DNA of 64,000 bases, from NCBI RefSeq assembly GCF_000383915.1, contig NZ_KB912942.1, positions 6,320,564 through 6,384,563 of the forward strand, read 5' to 3'. Position 1 is the first letter of the stretch; each line of letters opens with the position of its first letter. The stretch is from Amycolatopsis benzoatilytica AK 16/65. GTDB taxonomy: Bacteria > Actinomycetota > Actinomycetes > Mycobacteriales > Pseudonocardiaceae. Under the pieces are notes generated by a model. The model was not told the DNA's origin and made no database searches. It was given only the letters and a program-made list of their open reading frames with translations. Shown here one piece after another: positions 27,175 to 34,557 of this stretch. The translations under genes were made by a program, and so were the position numbers.

Positions 27175-27720
27175 TCAACGCGCGAGCCCGTCGATGACCT
27201 CGGCCTGCGGCAGTTCCGCGAGCGCCTTGCCGGAAATCAGCAGCTTGCTGCCGCGAATCCCGCTGCCGATGACCAGTTCCGGCGCATCCGCGACGGCTTG
27301 GTCGATGAGGATCGGCCACTGCGCGGGCAGCCCGACCGGAGTGATCCCGCCGTACTCCATGCCGGTGAGTGCGACGGCTTCGTCCATCGGAGCGAACGAT
27401 GCCTTGCGGACGTCCAGCCGCCGTTTGATGACGCCGTTGACATCCGCGCGAGTCGTCGCGAGCACGAGAGCCGCCGCGAACCGCACCTCCCCGGCCCGCT
27501 TGCCGGCGACCACGACACAGTTCGCGGACGCCGTGAGCGGAGACCCGTACGCCTCGCAGAACGCGGCAGTGTCGGCGAGTTCCGGGTCGATCTCGGTGAC
27601 GCCGAGCCCGTCCGGGTCCGCCATCGCGGCGAGAGCCTTGGCGACCGGTTCGGCCAGAAGATCAGTGCGAGTCGGCGCGGGAACGACGCTGAGGCTGCCC
27701 GCGATAGTCCAGGTAGTCAC
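27175..27720 (-). CDS. YbaK/EbsC-family aminoacyl-tRNA deacylase-like protein
   Basis: 181 aa from a GTG (VTTWTIAGSL). The YbaK core spans about 55-175: ANCVVVAGKRAGEVRFAAAL holds the conserved Lys, followed by GVIKRRLDVRKASFAPMDEA and MEYGGITPVGLP. Family members remove wrongly charged amino acids, classically Cys from tRNA-Pro. A roughly 20-residue N-terminal extension is longer than in E. coli YbaK. It probably shares a transcript with the DUF2516 gene upstream and the lyase-like gene downstream. Confidence 0.87.
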   Translation of the reverse strand: MTTWTIAGSLSVVPAPTRTDLLAEPVAKALAAMADPDGLGVTEIDPELADTAAFCEAYGSPLTASANCVVVAGKRAGEVRFAAALVLATTRADVNGVIKRRLDVRKASFAPMDEAVALTGMEYGGITPVGLPAQWPILIDQAVADAPELVIGSGIRGSKLLISGKALAELPQAEVIDGLAR

Positions 27721-27751
27721 GATGGCAAAGGTAATCCGCCGGACCGGGCGG

Positions 27752-28045
27752 TCACCAGTTGCGGTGCCCTCGCTGCACCTCGATGAGCCTCGGCCGCACA
27801 TCCACGATGTAGACCAGCGCCGCGGCCATCGCCGGCACCCAGAAAATGAACCCCGGGTCGCCGATCTGGAACAGGACCAGCGCGAGCGTGGACCCGCCGG
27901 TGATGAGCATCCAGATGGGCTTCGTCTTGCGATCGGCCGCCGAGAACGCGTCGGACCGCTGCAGCAGCGCGTGAACAAAGGCGAAAAGCCCGACCAAGGC
28001 GCTGCCCCAGTGGATGACCCTGAGGATCCATTCGGCAACCAGCAC
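27752..28045 (-). CDS. DUF2516 small membrane protein
   Basis: 97 aa with two to three helices (about 5-27 ILRVIHWGSALVGLFAFVHA, 43-62 and 65-82). The middle loop SDAFSAADRKTKPIW is the DUF2516 signature. The homologue Rv0476 follows hbhA in mycobacteria; here too it lies just after the hbhA-like gene on the same strand. Function unknown. Confidence 0.85.
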   Translation of the reverse strand: MLVAEWILRVIHWGSALVGLFAFVHALLQRSDAFSAADRKTKPIWMLITGGSTLALVLFQIGDPGFIFWVPAMAAALVYIVDVRPRLIEVQRGHRNW

Positions 28046-28136
28046 GGACTCAGCTTACGGCAAACCGCCCACTACGCCCGCGCCCGTCAACCCGCGCCCG
28101 TCCGCGCTGGCCAGCTCCGCCTCCCAGCTTCGCCAG

Positions 28137-28190
28137 GTCCGTGAAGGGCCCCTTGAGGGACTTGGATTCCGGCAAGGGGCCCTTCACGGG
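28137..28190. repeat. Family-2 dispersed inverted repeat, copy 2
   Basis: GTCCGTGAAGGGCCCCTTGA.. and ..CAAGGGGCCCTTCACGGG lie between the hbhA-like and DUF2516 genes. The 288-bp gap 28046-28333 otherwise holds only the terminator at 28206-28247. Confidence 0.85.
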
Positions 28191-28205
28191 CATCCAGCCG
28201 AACGC

Positions 28206-28247
28206 AAAAAAGCGCACGGCGACCGAGCGAACGCCCGGCCGCCGTGC
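28206..28247 (-). terminator. Rho-independent terminator of the XRE-hbhA operon
   Basis: On the minus strand an 8-bp stem (GCACGGCG / CGCCGTGC) is followed by six T (complement of 28206-28211), about 90 bp after the hbhA-like stop. Confidence 0.8.
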
Positions 28248-28333
28248 GACCCCTCGTTGTTCTCTTCTCGCCTCCGCCGGCTGAACCGCGCACGGAGGCC
28301 ACGGGCCGAACCGCCGGCCCGCCGTTCACCCCG

Positions 28334-29026
28334 TCAGCTGTCCGCCTTCGGCGCGGCCGGCTTCTTGGCGTTGGCCGCGGTTCCGGTCGTCCGACGGGTG
28401 GTCGAAGCCGCCTTCGGAGCCGCCTTCGGCGCGGTCCGGTTGGCCGCCTTGCGGGCCACCGAGCGGGTCTCGTGCGCGACGCTCTCGCCGAGCTCCTCGA
28501 CCGCGTCGGCGGTCTCGCTGGCGACCTCGGTCACCTTGCGGGCGGCCTTCTCGCCGGCCGAGCGGGTCCGCTTGGTCACCTTCGCCAGCACCCCGTCGAC
28601 CCGCTCGCGGGTCTCCTCGGTCAGCCCGTCGACGCGCTCCTGCGCCGCGGACAGAGCGTCTTCCAGCTGTTCGATGGCCTTCTTGACCTGCGGCTGCGCG
28701 GCGATCTTGTCCCACGCCTGCTCGCCGGACTCGGCCAGCTTGTTGTACAGCTTCAGCGCGGCCTCGGTGTACTCGTCGATGGCCTTGCGCAGTTCGGCCG
28801 GGTCGAGCTTCTCGCGGAGGCTCTCGACGTCGGTCGGCAGCTCCTCGATGCCCTTGCGGGCGGCCTCGGTGTTCTTGGTGACGTTGGCGCGGGCCTTGGC
28901 GACCGCGTCGGTCACGGCCTGGCTGGCCAGGTTGCCGGCGCCGAGCGCGGCGAGCAGCGGGGTGCGGACCTGGTCGAGCGCGGTGGCGACGGCCTTGCGG
29001 ACATCCTCGGTCTTGGGCGTGGTCAT
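28334..29026 (-). CDS. hbhA: Heparin-binding haemagglutinin (HbhA)-like protein
   Basis: 230 aa. N-terminal region MTTPKTEDVRKAVATALDQV, then a long coiled coil (about 60-170) and a C-terminal Lys/Ala/Pro-rich tail (about 190-230, ending KKPAAPKADS), the layout of mycobacterial HbhA. In pathogens HbhA binds heparan sulphate at the surface. In a soil actinomycete a role at the membrane, in lipid bodies or in DNA/polyanion binding is just as likely. The order XRE regulator-hbhA-DUF2516 equals Rv0474-Rv0476. Its ATG overlaps the upstream XRE gene stop by 4 bp. Confidence 0.85.
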   Translation of the reverse strand: MTTPKTEDVRKAVATALDQVRTPLLAALGAGNLASQAVTDAVAKARANVTKNTEAARKGIEELPTDVESLREKLDPAELRKAIDEYTEAALKLYNKLAESGEQAWDKIAAQPQVKKAIEQLEDALSAAQERVDGLTEETRERVDGVLAKVTKRTRSAGEKAARKVTEVASETADAVEELGESVAHETRSVARKAANRTAPKAAPKAASTTRRTTGTAANAKKPAAPKADS

Positions 29027-29457
29027 GCTGACTCCTCGATGGCGTCTTCGGTGGTCTTGGGCGTGGTGGTCTGGGGAGCCCCGGCGGCGTTCTCTCGCCG
29101 GAAGGACTCGTAGACGTCGAGCAGGACCTGCTTCTGCCGTTCGGTCAGCTCGGCGTCGGCGCGGATCGCGTCACCGACCGGGCCGCCGGTCGGCAGGTCG
29201 AGAATTCCGGCCTGCACGTACAGCGCCTCGGCCGAGATCCGCAGCCCCTTGGCGATCTGCTGGAGGATCTCCGCGCTGGGCTTGCGAACCCCGCGCTCGA
29301 TCTGGCTCAAGTACGGATTGGACACTCCGGCCAGTTTCGACAGCTGGCGCAACGAAATCTTCGCGGAGTTGCGCTGCTGGCGGATGTACTCGCCGATGTC
29401 GGAGGCGATGTCCGCGACCTTCTCCATGGAGCGCTGTGCTCCGCCGGTTTCTGTCAT
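29023..29457 (-). CDS. XRE-family HTH regulator (Rv0474-like)
   Basis: 144 aa. HTH_3 domain about 22-80: IRQQRNSAKISLRQLSKLAG then VSNPYLSQIERGVRKPSAEI. The C-terminal part has a Glu/Arg helix and an acidic tail. It is translationally coupled to hbhA (ATGA) and probably autoregulates through GCTTGC/GCAAGC sites in the region 29487-29528. A second ATG ten codons downstream (MEKVADIASDIG) is an alternative start. Confidence 0.88.
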   Translation of the reverse strand: MTETGGAQRSMEKVADIASDIGEYIRQQRNSAKISLRQLSKLAGVSNPYLSQIERGVRKPSAEILQQIAKGLRISAEALYVQAGILDLPTGGPVGDAIRADAELTERQKQVLLDVYESFRRENAAGAPQTTTPKTTEDAIEESA

Positions 29458-29489
29458 CCGGTCACCTCCTCGCGACCTACTCGACAGTA

Positions 29490-29528
29490 CGCTTGCGTGC
29501 TAGCTGTTGCAAGCACCCTGCTTGCAAC
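29490..29528. promoter_or_regulatory. GCTTGC/GCAAGC operator cluster upstream of the XRE-hbhA operon
   Basis: A perfect 10-bp-arm palindrome GTTGCAAGCA-CCC-TGCTTGCAAC (29506-29528) lies beside a further GCTTGC half-site at 29491-29496. It is in the 110-bp divergent gap between the XRE regulator and the methyltransferase gene, so it may control both. Confidence 0.65.
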
Positions 29529-29567
29529 TATCGGGTGTGCTTCCGCTCACGTCGCTACCCTGGGGTT

Positions 29568-30713
29568 ATGCGGGCCCAACGGTTGCGTCGCCGCCTCGTG
29601 CAGCACCTCGTGGACGAGGACGTGCTGCATGACGAGCCGTGGAAGCAGGCGTTCGCCGCCGTGCCGCGCCACGCGTTCCTGCCGAGATTCTTCGTCCCCG
29701 CCGGCGACCGCTGGGCCGCGGTCGACCGCAGCGACCCCGGCTGGCTGGACCGCGCCTATTCGCGCGACGTCCTGGTCACCCAGCTCGACGACGACCCGAC
29801 GCTCTGGGACCGGGCGCGTGCCACCGGGCCTGTTTCCGGAATCCCGACGTGTTCGTCGAGCATGCCCGCGATCATGGCGATCATGCTGGAAGAGCTCCTG
29901 GTGCAAGACGGCGACCGGGTGCTGGAGATCGGAACCGGGACCGGCTACAACACCGCGATTCTTTGCCACCGCTGCGGTTCCGGCCAAGTGTCCACAGTAG
30001 ACGTCGATCCGCGGCTTTCCGCCGAAGCGGCGAAGCACCTGGCCGAGTGCGGCTATGCTCCCGCGTGCGCTACCGGCGACGGCACGCTGGGCTTCCCGGC
30101 CGGGATCCTGTTCGACCGAGTGCTGTGCACCGCTTCAGTAGCCAGGATTCCCCTTGCCTGGCTGGAACAAACCGTCCCCGGCGGCCACCTCGTAACCACC
30201 CTCTACCGTCCCCTTGGCGGCGGGCTCGTCCGGCTCACCGCGGGCGAAGGCGCGGCAGGAGAAGGCCGCGTCCTGCACCGCGACGGACGGTTCATGCCGT
30301 TTCGCGCCCATCGCTTGCCGCCGCTCGCCGAGGTGCCGCCAGCCGCCGAATCGCAGTGGCGTCCGACTGAGCTCCAGATGGCTGACGTGCTGCGGCCGCG
30401 GCGACATTTCGAGTTCTTCGCATCACTGGAACTTCCCGGTGTGCGACCGGTGCACGTCGGCCCGGACGGCACTTTCGCGGTCGCTCATCCGGACGGCTCC
30501 TGGGCACGGACTCGACGCACCGGGCCGGGTTTCGAGGTGGCGCAAGGAGGTCCGCGTGCGTTGTGGGAGCTGGCCGAGGACGCGCACGCGCGCTGGGAGT
30601 CGCTGGGCCGCCCGGAACGATCCCGGTTCGGTCTGACGGTCAGTCCGGACGAGCAGACGTTCTGGCTGGACGACCCGCAGTCCGATCTCAGGTGGCCGCT
30701 GGCGCAGGGTTGA
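29568..30713 (+). CDS. Protein-L-isoaspartate-type methyltransferase with C-terminal extension
   Basis: 381 aa, much longer than housekeeping Pcm (about 210). The N-terminal part has AVPRHAFLPRFF and TSS-like SGIPTCSSSMPAIMAIMLEE. The SAM-binding motif is VLEIGTGTGYNTAILCHRCG, then VSTVDVDPRLSAEAAKHLAE. The C-terminal third (RRHFEFFASLELPGVRPVHV onward, ending in FWLDDPQSDLRWPL) resembles the methyltransferases of ATP-grasp/FxLD peptide maturation systems. No precursor peptide, ATP-grasp or lanthionine gene is adjacent. Substrate unknown. Confidence 0.85.
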   Translation: MRAQRLRRRLVQHLVDEDVLHDEPWKQAFAAVPRHAFLPRFFVPAGDRWAAVDRSDPGWLDRAYSRDVLVTQLDDDPTLWDRARATGPVSGIPTCSSSMPAIMAIMLEELLVQDGDRVLEIGTGTGYNTAILCHRCGSGQVSTVDVDPRLSAEAAKHLAECGYAPACATGDGTLGFPAGILFDRVLCTASVARIPLAWLEQTVPGGHLVTTLYRPLGGGLVRLTAGEGAAGEGRVLHRDGRFMPFRAHRLPPLAEVPPAAESQWRPTELQMADVLRPRRHFEFFASLELPGVRPVHVGPDGTFAVAHPDGSWARTRRTGPGFEVAQGGPRALWELAEDAHARWESLGRPERSRFGLTVSPDEQTFWLDDPQSDLRWPLAQG

Positions 30714-30816
30714 GTTCAGCCGGCGGGGTCGGGGCCTGACCAAGCGCTGGGGTTGAAGTCGGCGCGGCAACGGCCTGGGCTCGACCCAGCTCACTCGTTC
30801 CGCTCACTCGCACCAG

Positions 30817-30908
30817 CCCGATCGCGCCAGCCAGACCCAGCCCACTTGCACCTACCCGACCGCACCAGCCAGACCCAGCCCACTTGCACCTACCCGATCG
30901 CGCCAGCC
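30817..30908. repeat. Tandem repeat, 38-bp period, 2.4 copies
   Basis: Units begin with CCCGATCGCGCCAGCC or CCCGACCGCACCAGCC at 30817, 30855 and 30893 and contain CCCACTTGCACCTAC. It lies in the 211-bp gap between the convergent methyltransferase and kinase genes, with no coding evidence. Confidence 0.8.
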
Positions 30909-30924
30909 CGACCGGCCAGACCGT

Positions 30925-31560
30925 TCAAACCCGGATCCCCGCCCCGATCTTGGCCCGAACCCACTCCGCGACCTCGTCCACCACGTCGTCCAATGGGGCC
31001 TTCGTGGTGTCCACCACCGGCACCTGCCCGCGGATCCACCGGTTGAACTCCAGCATTTCCTCGATTCTCGGCTCGTCCCACTCCCGCCACGCCGGCCGGG
31101 CGCGCAATCGGCGGCGGAGGGTGTCGTCGTCCGCGACCAGGGCCAGGTAGTGGACGTCCGCGAAGAAAACGCGCTCTGGCAACGGTTCCAGTTCCTCCGG
31201 CGCGACCGTCCCGCACAGCACGACGGGCTTGCCGTTCTGGTGCAGCATCGCCGCCATGCGCAGCCAAGCGCCGCGGAAGGCTGGGTGGCCGGGTTCGTCG
31301 TCACGCAGCGCACCGGTCCACAGGACGTCCTGCTCCAGGACCAGCGCCTCGCCCGTCAGCCGTTGCGCCAGTTTCGGCCCGACCGTCGACTTTCCGCCCG
31401 CGCTCGGTCCCGTCAACGCGAACAACGGCAATCGCCGGAACGGCCACTGGTGGCCACACAGCGCACAGCGCAGCAGGTCGCGGTCTGCCTGTGGACAACT
31501 TGCCCGGTCTCCGCAGGCCGGGCAGATCCGCAGGTCAAGCGCGATGGGGGTGGTGGACAA
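30925..31560 (-). CDS. Zinc-ribbon P-loop nucleotide kinase/ATPase
   Basis: 211 aa from a TTG that lies one base after the zinc-ribbon gene stop; no ATG or GTG fits. A four-Cys ribbon (CPACG near residue 12 and CALCG near 32) precedes a P-loop LTGPSAGGKSTVGPKL (Walker A). A lid-type region follows (DDDTLRRRLRARPAWREWDE). It looks like a small-molecule kinase such as a gluconate/shikimate-kinase-like protein or a nucleotide-dependent AAA protein. The phosphate acceptor is unknown. It is probably co-transcribed with the zinc-ribbon gene. Confidence 0.75.
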   Translation of the reverse strand: MSTTPIALDLRICPACGDRASCPQADRDLLRCALCGHQWPFRRLPLFALTGPSAGGKSTVGPKLAQRLTGEALVLEQDVLWTGALRDDEPGHPAFRGAWLRMAAMLHQNGKPVVLCGTVAPEELEPLPERVFFADVHYLALVADDDTLRRRLRARPAWREWDEPRIEEMLEFNRWIRGQVPVVDTTKAPLDDVVDEVAEWVRAKIGAGIRV

Positions 31561-31561
31561 C

Positions 31562-31921
31562 TCAGTCGAAGAGGTTCTCGAGGAAGCTGCGCTTGCGGTG
31601 CCCGCCGTACGGACGCGGCGAATCGGCATGGCCGCCCCGGTACGGGCGCGGCGAATCCGAGTGACCACCCCGGTACGGACGGGGCGAATCGGCATGGCCG
31701 CCCCGGTACGGACGAGGCGAATCCGGCCGCCTGGACGGTGCTCCATACGCCGGCGGCTGCCGGTAGAACGCGTTCTCCGCTCCGACGATCTGCTCCAGCT
31801 CACCGCGGTCGAGGAAGATCCCGCGGCAGCCGTCGCATTGCTCGAGGTGGACGCCGTTCTTGTCGACGGTGCGCATCATGTTCTGGCACTTCGGACAAAT
31901 CACCCTTCCGACAGTACGCAC
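31562..31921 (-). CDS. TFIIB-type zinc-ribbon protein with tandem peptide repeats
   Basis: 119 aa. Zinc ribbon at the N terminus: ICPKCQNMM, then HLEQCDGCRGIFLDRGELEQ, giving two Cys pairs in the zf-TFIIB family. The middle and tail consist of four copies of an 11-residue unit (RGGHADSPRPY), encoded by a 33-bp tandem repeat at about 31605-31735. GTG 31921 has a GGAG site at good spacing; GTG 31903 is an alternative nearer to the first CxxC. Role unknown, perhaps nucleic-acid or protein binding. Confidence 0.8.
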   Translation of the reverse strand: MRTVGRVICPKCQNMMRTVDKNGVHLEQCDGCRGIFLDRGELEQIVGAENAFYRQPPAYGAPSRRPDSPRPYRGGHADSPRPYRGGHSDSPRPYRGGHADSPRPYGGHRKRSFLENLFD

Positions 31922-31936
31922 ATCCGGCGCTCCGTG

Positions 31937-32305
31937 TCAGCAGGCGCAGAGGCAGAACGGGTGGCCGGCCGGATCCGCGTACACCCGGAAGGTCTTCGGG
32001 GAATCGTCGAGCAATGTGGCGCCGAATCCAAGAACCCGCAGGTGAGCGGCCTCGAGATCGGCGACGTCAAGATCCAGGTGCGCCTGCTGCGGCCGCTCCG
32101 GGGACGGCCATTCCGGCGCGCGGTAATCCGTCGCCCGCTGGAACTCCAGCCGCGGACCGCCACGCGGATTGACAAGGGTGGCCCAGTGCCCGTCGTCGGC
32201 GACCTTGGGCTCGTCCCACTCCAGGAGCGCCCGGTAGAAGCCGGCGAGCCCCGCCGGATCCGGACAGTCGAGCACGATGCTGCCGAACGTCGGAATTGCG
32301 CCCAT
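31937..32305 (-). CDS. VOC-superfamily (glyoxalase-like) protein
   Basis: 122 aa, a single vicinal-oxygen-chelate unit. GSIVLDCPDPAGLAGFYRAL is the first beta-alpha-beta half. The second half ends AHLDLDVADLEAAHLRVLGF then VYADPAGHPFCLCAC. Ligand residues are possible at the His and Glu positions, but a metal is not certain. Members include glyoxalases, dioxygenases and antibiotic-binding proteins. It is divergent from a CGNR regulator that likely controls it. Confidence 0.85.
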   Translation of the reverse strand: MGAIPTFGSIVLDCPDPAGLAGFYRALLEWDEPKVADDGHWATLVNPRGGPRLEFQRATDYRAPEWPSPERPQQAHLDLDVADLEAAHLRVLGFGATLLDDSPKTFRVYADPAGHPFCLCAC

Positions 32306-32327
32306 TTGCCCCGCCTTTCGCTCTCGC

Positions 32328-32356
32328 CTAACCGGTGAAGCGATTATGACGGTTAG
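32328..32356. promoter_or_regulatory. CTAACCG-N15-CGGTTAG operator of the first CGNR gene
   Basis: An inverted repeat in the divergent gap between the VOC gene and the CGNR regulator. The internal bases (GTGAAGCGATTATGA) are also similar to those upstream of the second CGNR gene at 47094-47121. Confidence 0.6.
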
Positions 32357-32396
32357 CAGGCCAGGTCGCAACCGATTTCGTCCGTACACTGGGTCA

Positions 32397-32864
32397 GTGC
32401 ACACCGACGCTTCCCTGGTGGTCGCCTTTCTCAACACCGTCGATATCGAACGCGGCGACGACCTGCTGAACGATCCGGAGCTCTGGGGCCAGTGGTCCGC
32501 CGATCACGACCTGACGGCGAACGACCCGGCCGAAGCCCGCGCGGTGCGAGACAGCCTCCGCGCCGCGGTCGGCGATCCGCGACTGCCCGCCACCAGCCTG
32601 GACGTGCCGCTCCGCTTCACGCTCGCCGACACCGTCCCGACCCTGCTCACCCCGGACGCGGTCACCGCGGTCCTGGCCGCGGCCACTCGCCTGGCCATCC
32701 GCGGCGACTGGGTCCGGCTCAAAATCTGCCCCGCGGACGACTGCCTCTGGGCGTTCTACGACGAATCGCGCAACCGCTCTCGCACCTGGTGCTCGATGCG
32801 CGTCTGCGGAAACCGGGAAAAAGCCCGCTCCTGGCGCGCCCGCACCGCGGCTGTGCACAACTGA
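32397..32864 (+). CDS. CGNR zinc-finger regulator (ABATE domain), copy 1
   Basis: 155 aa from a GTG (VHTDASLVVAFLNTVDIERG). An N-terminal ABATE domain (about 5-95) is followed by a CGNR zinc finger (about 105-150): ICPADDCLWAFYDESRNRSR then TWCSMRVCGNREKARSW, with four Cys. These proteins are putative transcriptional regulators in actinomycetes. It is divergent from a VOC enzyme and has a likely autoregulatory site at 32328-32356. A paralogue with the same type of site is at 46554-47084. Confidence 0.87.
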   Translation: MHTDASLVVAFLNTVDIERGDDLLNDPELWGQWSADHDLTANDPAEARAVRDSLRAAVGDPRLPATSLDVPLRFTLADTVPTLLTPDAVTAVLAAATRLAIRGDWVRLKICPADDCLWAFYDESRNRSRTWCSMRVCGNREKARSWRARTAAVHN

Positions 32865-32869
32865 CCCAC

Positions 32870-33005
32870 TGTGGACAGGTTGTCCACAGCCCCTATATGT
32901 GCACGTGCAGATGCGCCGGATCCCCACAAGTTGTGGACAGCCGTTAGGCCATCACCGTGAATTCCTGTGGATAACCCCGGGGATAACTCAGCTTCCTGTG
33001 GACAA
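32870..33005. other. Cluster of five DnaA-box-like 9-mers
   Basis: TGTGGACAG (32870), TTGTCCACA (32880), TGTGGACAG (32932), TGTGGATAA (32966) and TGTGGACAA (32997) occur in 136 bp; four are within one mismatch of and the last three types equal known actinobacterial/E. coli DnaA boxes in one orientation or the other. The rest of the 365-bp gene-free stretch (32865-33229) shows nothing else. No dnaA or dnaN is near, so this is not oriC; it could be a DnaA-titration site. Confidence 0.55.
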
Positions 33006-33229
33006 CTCATCTGACCGGGGTACGCGTGTGGTATACGCCGGAGTGCATGAGCCCGGCACCGGTTAGCTGCGGCAGGCAGGTCGACCCGCCGCAAGCCGAG
33101 CTGCGAAGGCACCGCAAGCTGCGAGGGCACCGCGACGACCCCGACGGCAGCCGGGAAAGTGGCCAAGACGGGCTGACCCCGGCGAAGCTCGAAACCCCGC
33201 CGACCCCCGTCCAAACCCGCCGCCTGAGC

Positions 33230-34528
33230 TCAGAACAGCAACTGCGCCACCGTGTAGATCACCAGCCCGGCCAAGGAGCCCACCACGGTGCCGTTGATCC
33301 GGATGAACTGCAGATCCCGCCCGACCTGCAGTTCGATCTTCCGCGAAGTTTCCTCCGCGTCCCACCGCTCCACCGTGTCCGTGATGACCGTGGTGATCTC
33401 GCGCGAGTAGTGCGTCACCAGATACACCGCCGCGCTCTCGACCCAGCCGTCCACCTTCGCGGTCGTCGCCGGGTCGTCCACGAGCTTCTTGCCCAGCGAC
33501 TCCAGCCCGCCGCGGACGCGTTGGCGCAGCTCGCTCGACGGGTCCTCCGCGGCGTTCAGCAGCATCTCCTTGGCCGTCGCCCACGCGTTGCCGATCAGCT
33601 TCTGCACTTCCCCGTGGTGCACGATCTGGCTCTTGACCTGCTCGGCCCGCTCCATCGTCTTCGGGTCGTTCTGCAGGTCCTGCGCGAACTCGGCGAGGAA
33701 CTTGTCCAGAGCCAGCCGCATCGGGTGGTTGATGTCCGTCTTCACTGCCCAGGCGAAGGTCAGGACCTCGCCGTACACCTTGTCCGCCAGCATTTCGTCC
33801 ACGAACTTCGGCGACCAGCTCGGCGCGCGGTCCGACACCACTCGCAGCATCGACTGGTGGTTGTCCCGCACCCACTCGTAGGCGCGGTCGCACATCAGAT
33901 CCACCAGCTTGTGGTGCGCGCCGTCCTCGAAAACGCCGGCCAGGATCTTGCCGATCGGCGGGCCCCATGGCCGATCGATCACGCGCTTGACCACGGCTTG
34001 TTCCATGATCGCCTGCACGTCCTCGTCGCGCAGCACGGTCATCGCGCCGCGGACCACGGTCGCGAGTTCCGCGGTCACCCGTTCCGCGTTCTCCGGATGG
34101 GACAGCCAGGCACCGAGCCGGCCGGCGATGCCGACGCGGCGCAGTTTGTCGCGGATGACGTCCGGAGACAGGAAGTTCGAGCCGACGAACTCGCCGAGGC
34201 TGTTGCCGAGCTGGTCCTTTTTGTTCGGGATGATCGCGGTGTGCGGGATCCGCAGGCCGAGCGGATGCCGGAACAGCGCGGTCACCGCGAACCAGTCGGC
34301 GAGCGCGCCGACCATGCCCGCTTCGGCCGCCGCGCGCAGGTAGCCGACCCAGCCCGGCCAGTGGGCGGCCTGGGCCCAGCTCGCGAGCAGGAAGATGACC
34401 GTCGCGCCGAGCAGGAACGACAGCGCGACCAGCTTCATCTTGCGCAGGCCAGCGCGTTTCGCCTCTTCGGCGGCGGTGCCGCCGGGCGGATCAGCAGGCG
34501 TGACCTTCGCGGGGGTGAGTTGCTCCAC
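33230..34528 (-). CDS. DUF445 family membrane protein
   Basis: 432 aa. Helix about 32-53 (LVALSFLLGATVIFLLASWA), then GMVGALADWFAVTALFRHPL, the DUF445 signature. A long helical cytoplasmic or periplasmic body (about 100-405) and a C-terminal hydrophobic helix (VGSLAGLVIYTVAQLLF) complete the protein. The family includes YheB-like proteins of unknown role. Single-gene unit, divergent from the aminotransferase. Confidence 0.9.
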   Translation of the reverse strand: MEQLTPAKVTPADPPGGTAAEEAKRAGLRKMKLVALSFLLGATVIFLLASWAQAAHWPGWVGYLRAAAEAGMVGALADWFAVTALFRHPLGLRIPHTAIIPNKKDQLGNSLGEFVGSNFLSPDVIRDKLRRVGIAGRLGAWLSHPENAERVTAELATVVRGAMTVLRDEDVQAIMEQAVVKRVIDRPWGPPIGKILAGVFEDGAHHKLVDLMCDRAYEWVRDNHQSMLRVVSDRAPSWSPKFVDEMLADKVYGEVLTFAWAVKTDINHPMRLALDKFLAEFAQDLQNDPKTMERAEQVKSQIVHHGEVQKLIGNAWATAKEMLLNAAEDPSSELRQRVRGGLESLGKKLVDDPATTAKVDGWVESAAVYLVTHYSREITTVITDTVERWDAEETSRKIELQVGRDLQFIRINGTVVGSLAGLVIYTVAQLLF

Positions 34529-34557
34529 CCCGCCATTGTCCGTGAGGATGCGTTCTC

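Noticed and set aside
28014..30713. 899-codon plus-strand frame
   Set aside because: It crosses the well-supported hbhA and XRE genes; only the part from 29568 has the methyltransferase sequence and promoter.
29458..30924. RiPP precursor peptide beside the methyltransferase
   Set aside because: No short frame with leader/core features or a good ribosome site was found on either side.
32870..33005. Chromosomal origin
   Set aside because: No dnaA, dnaN, rpmH or gidB genes nearby; only a box cluster.
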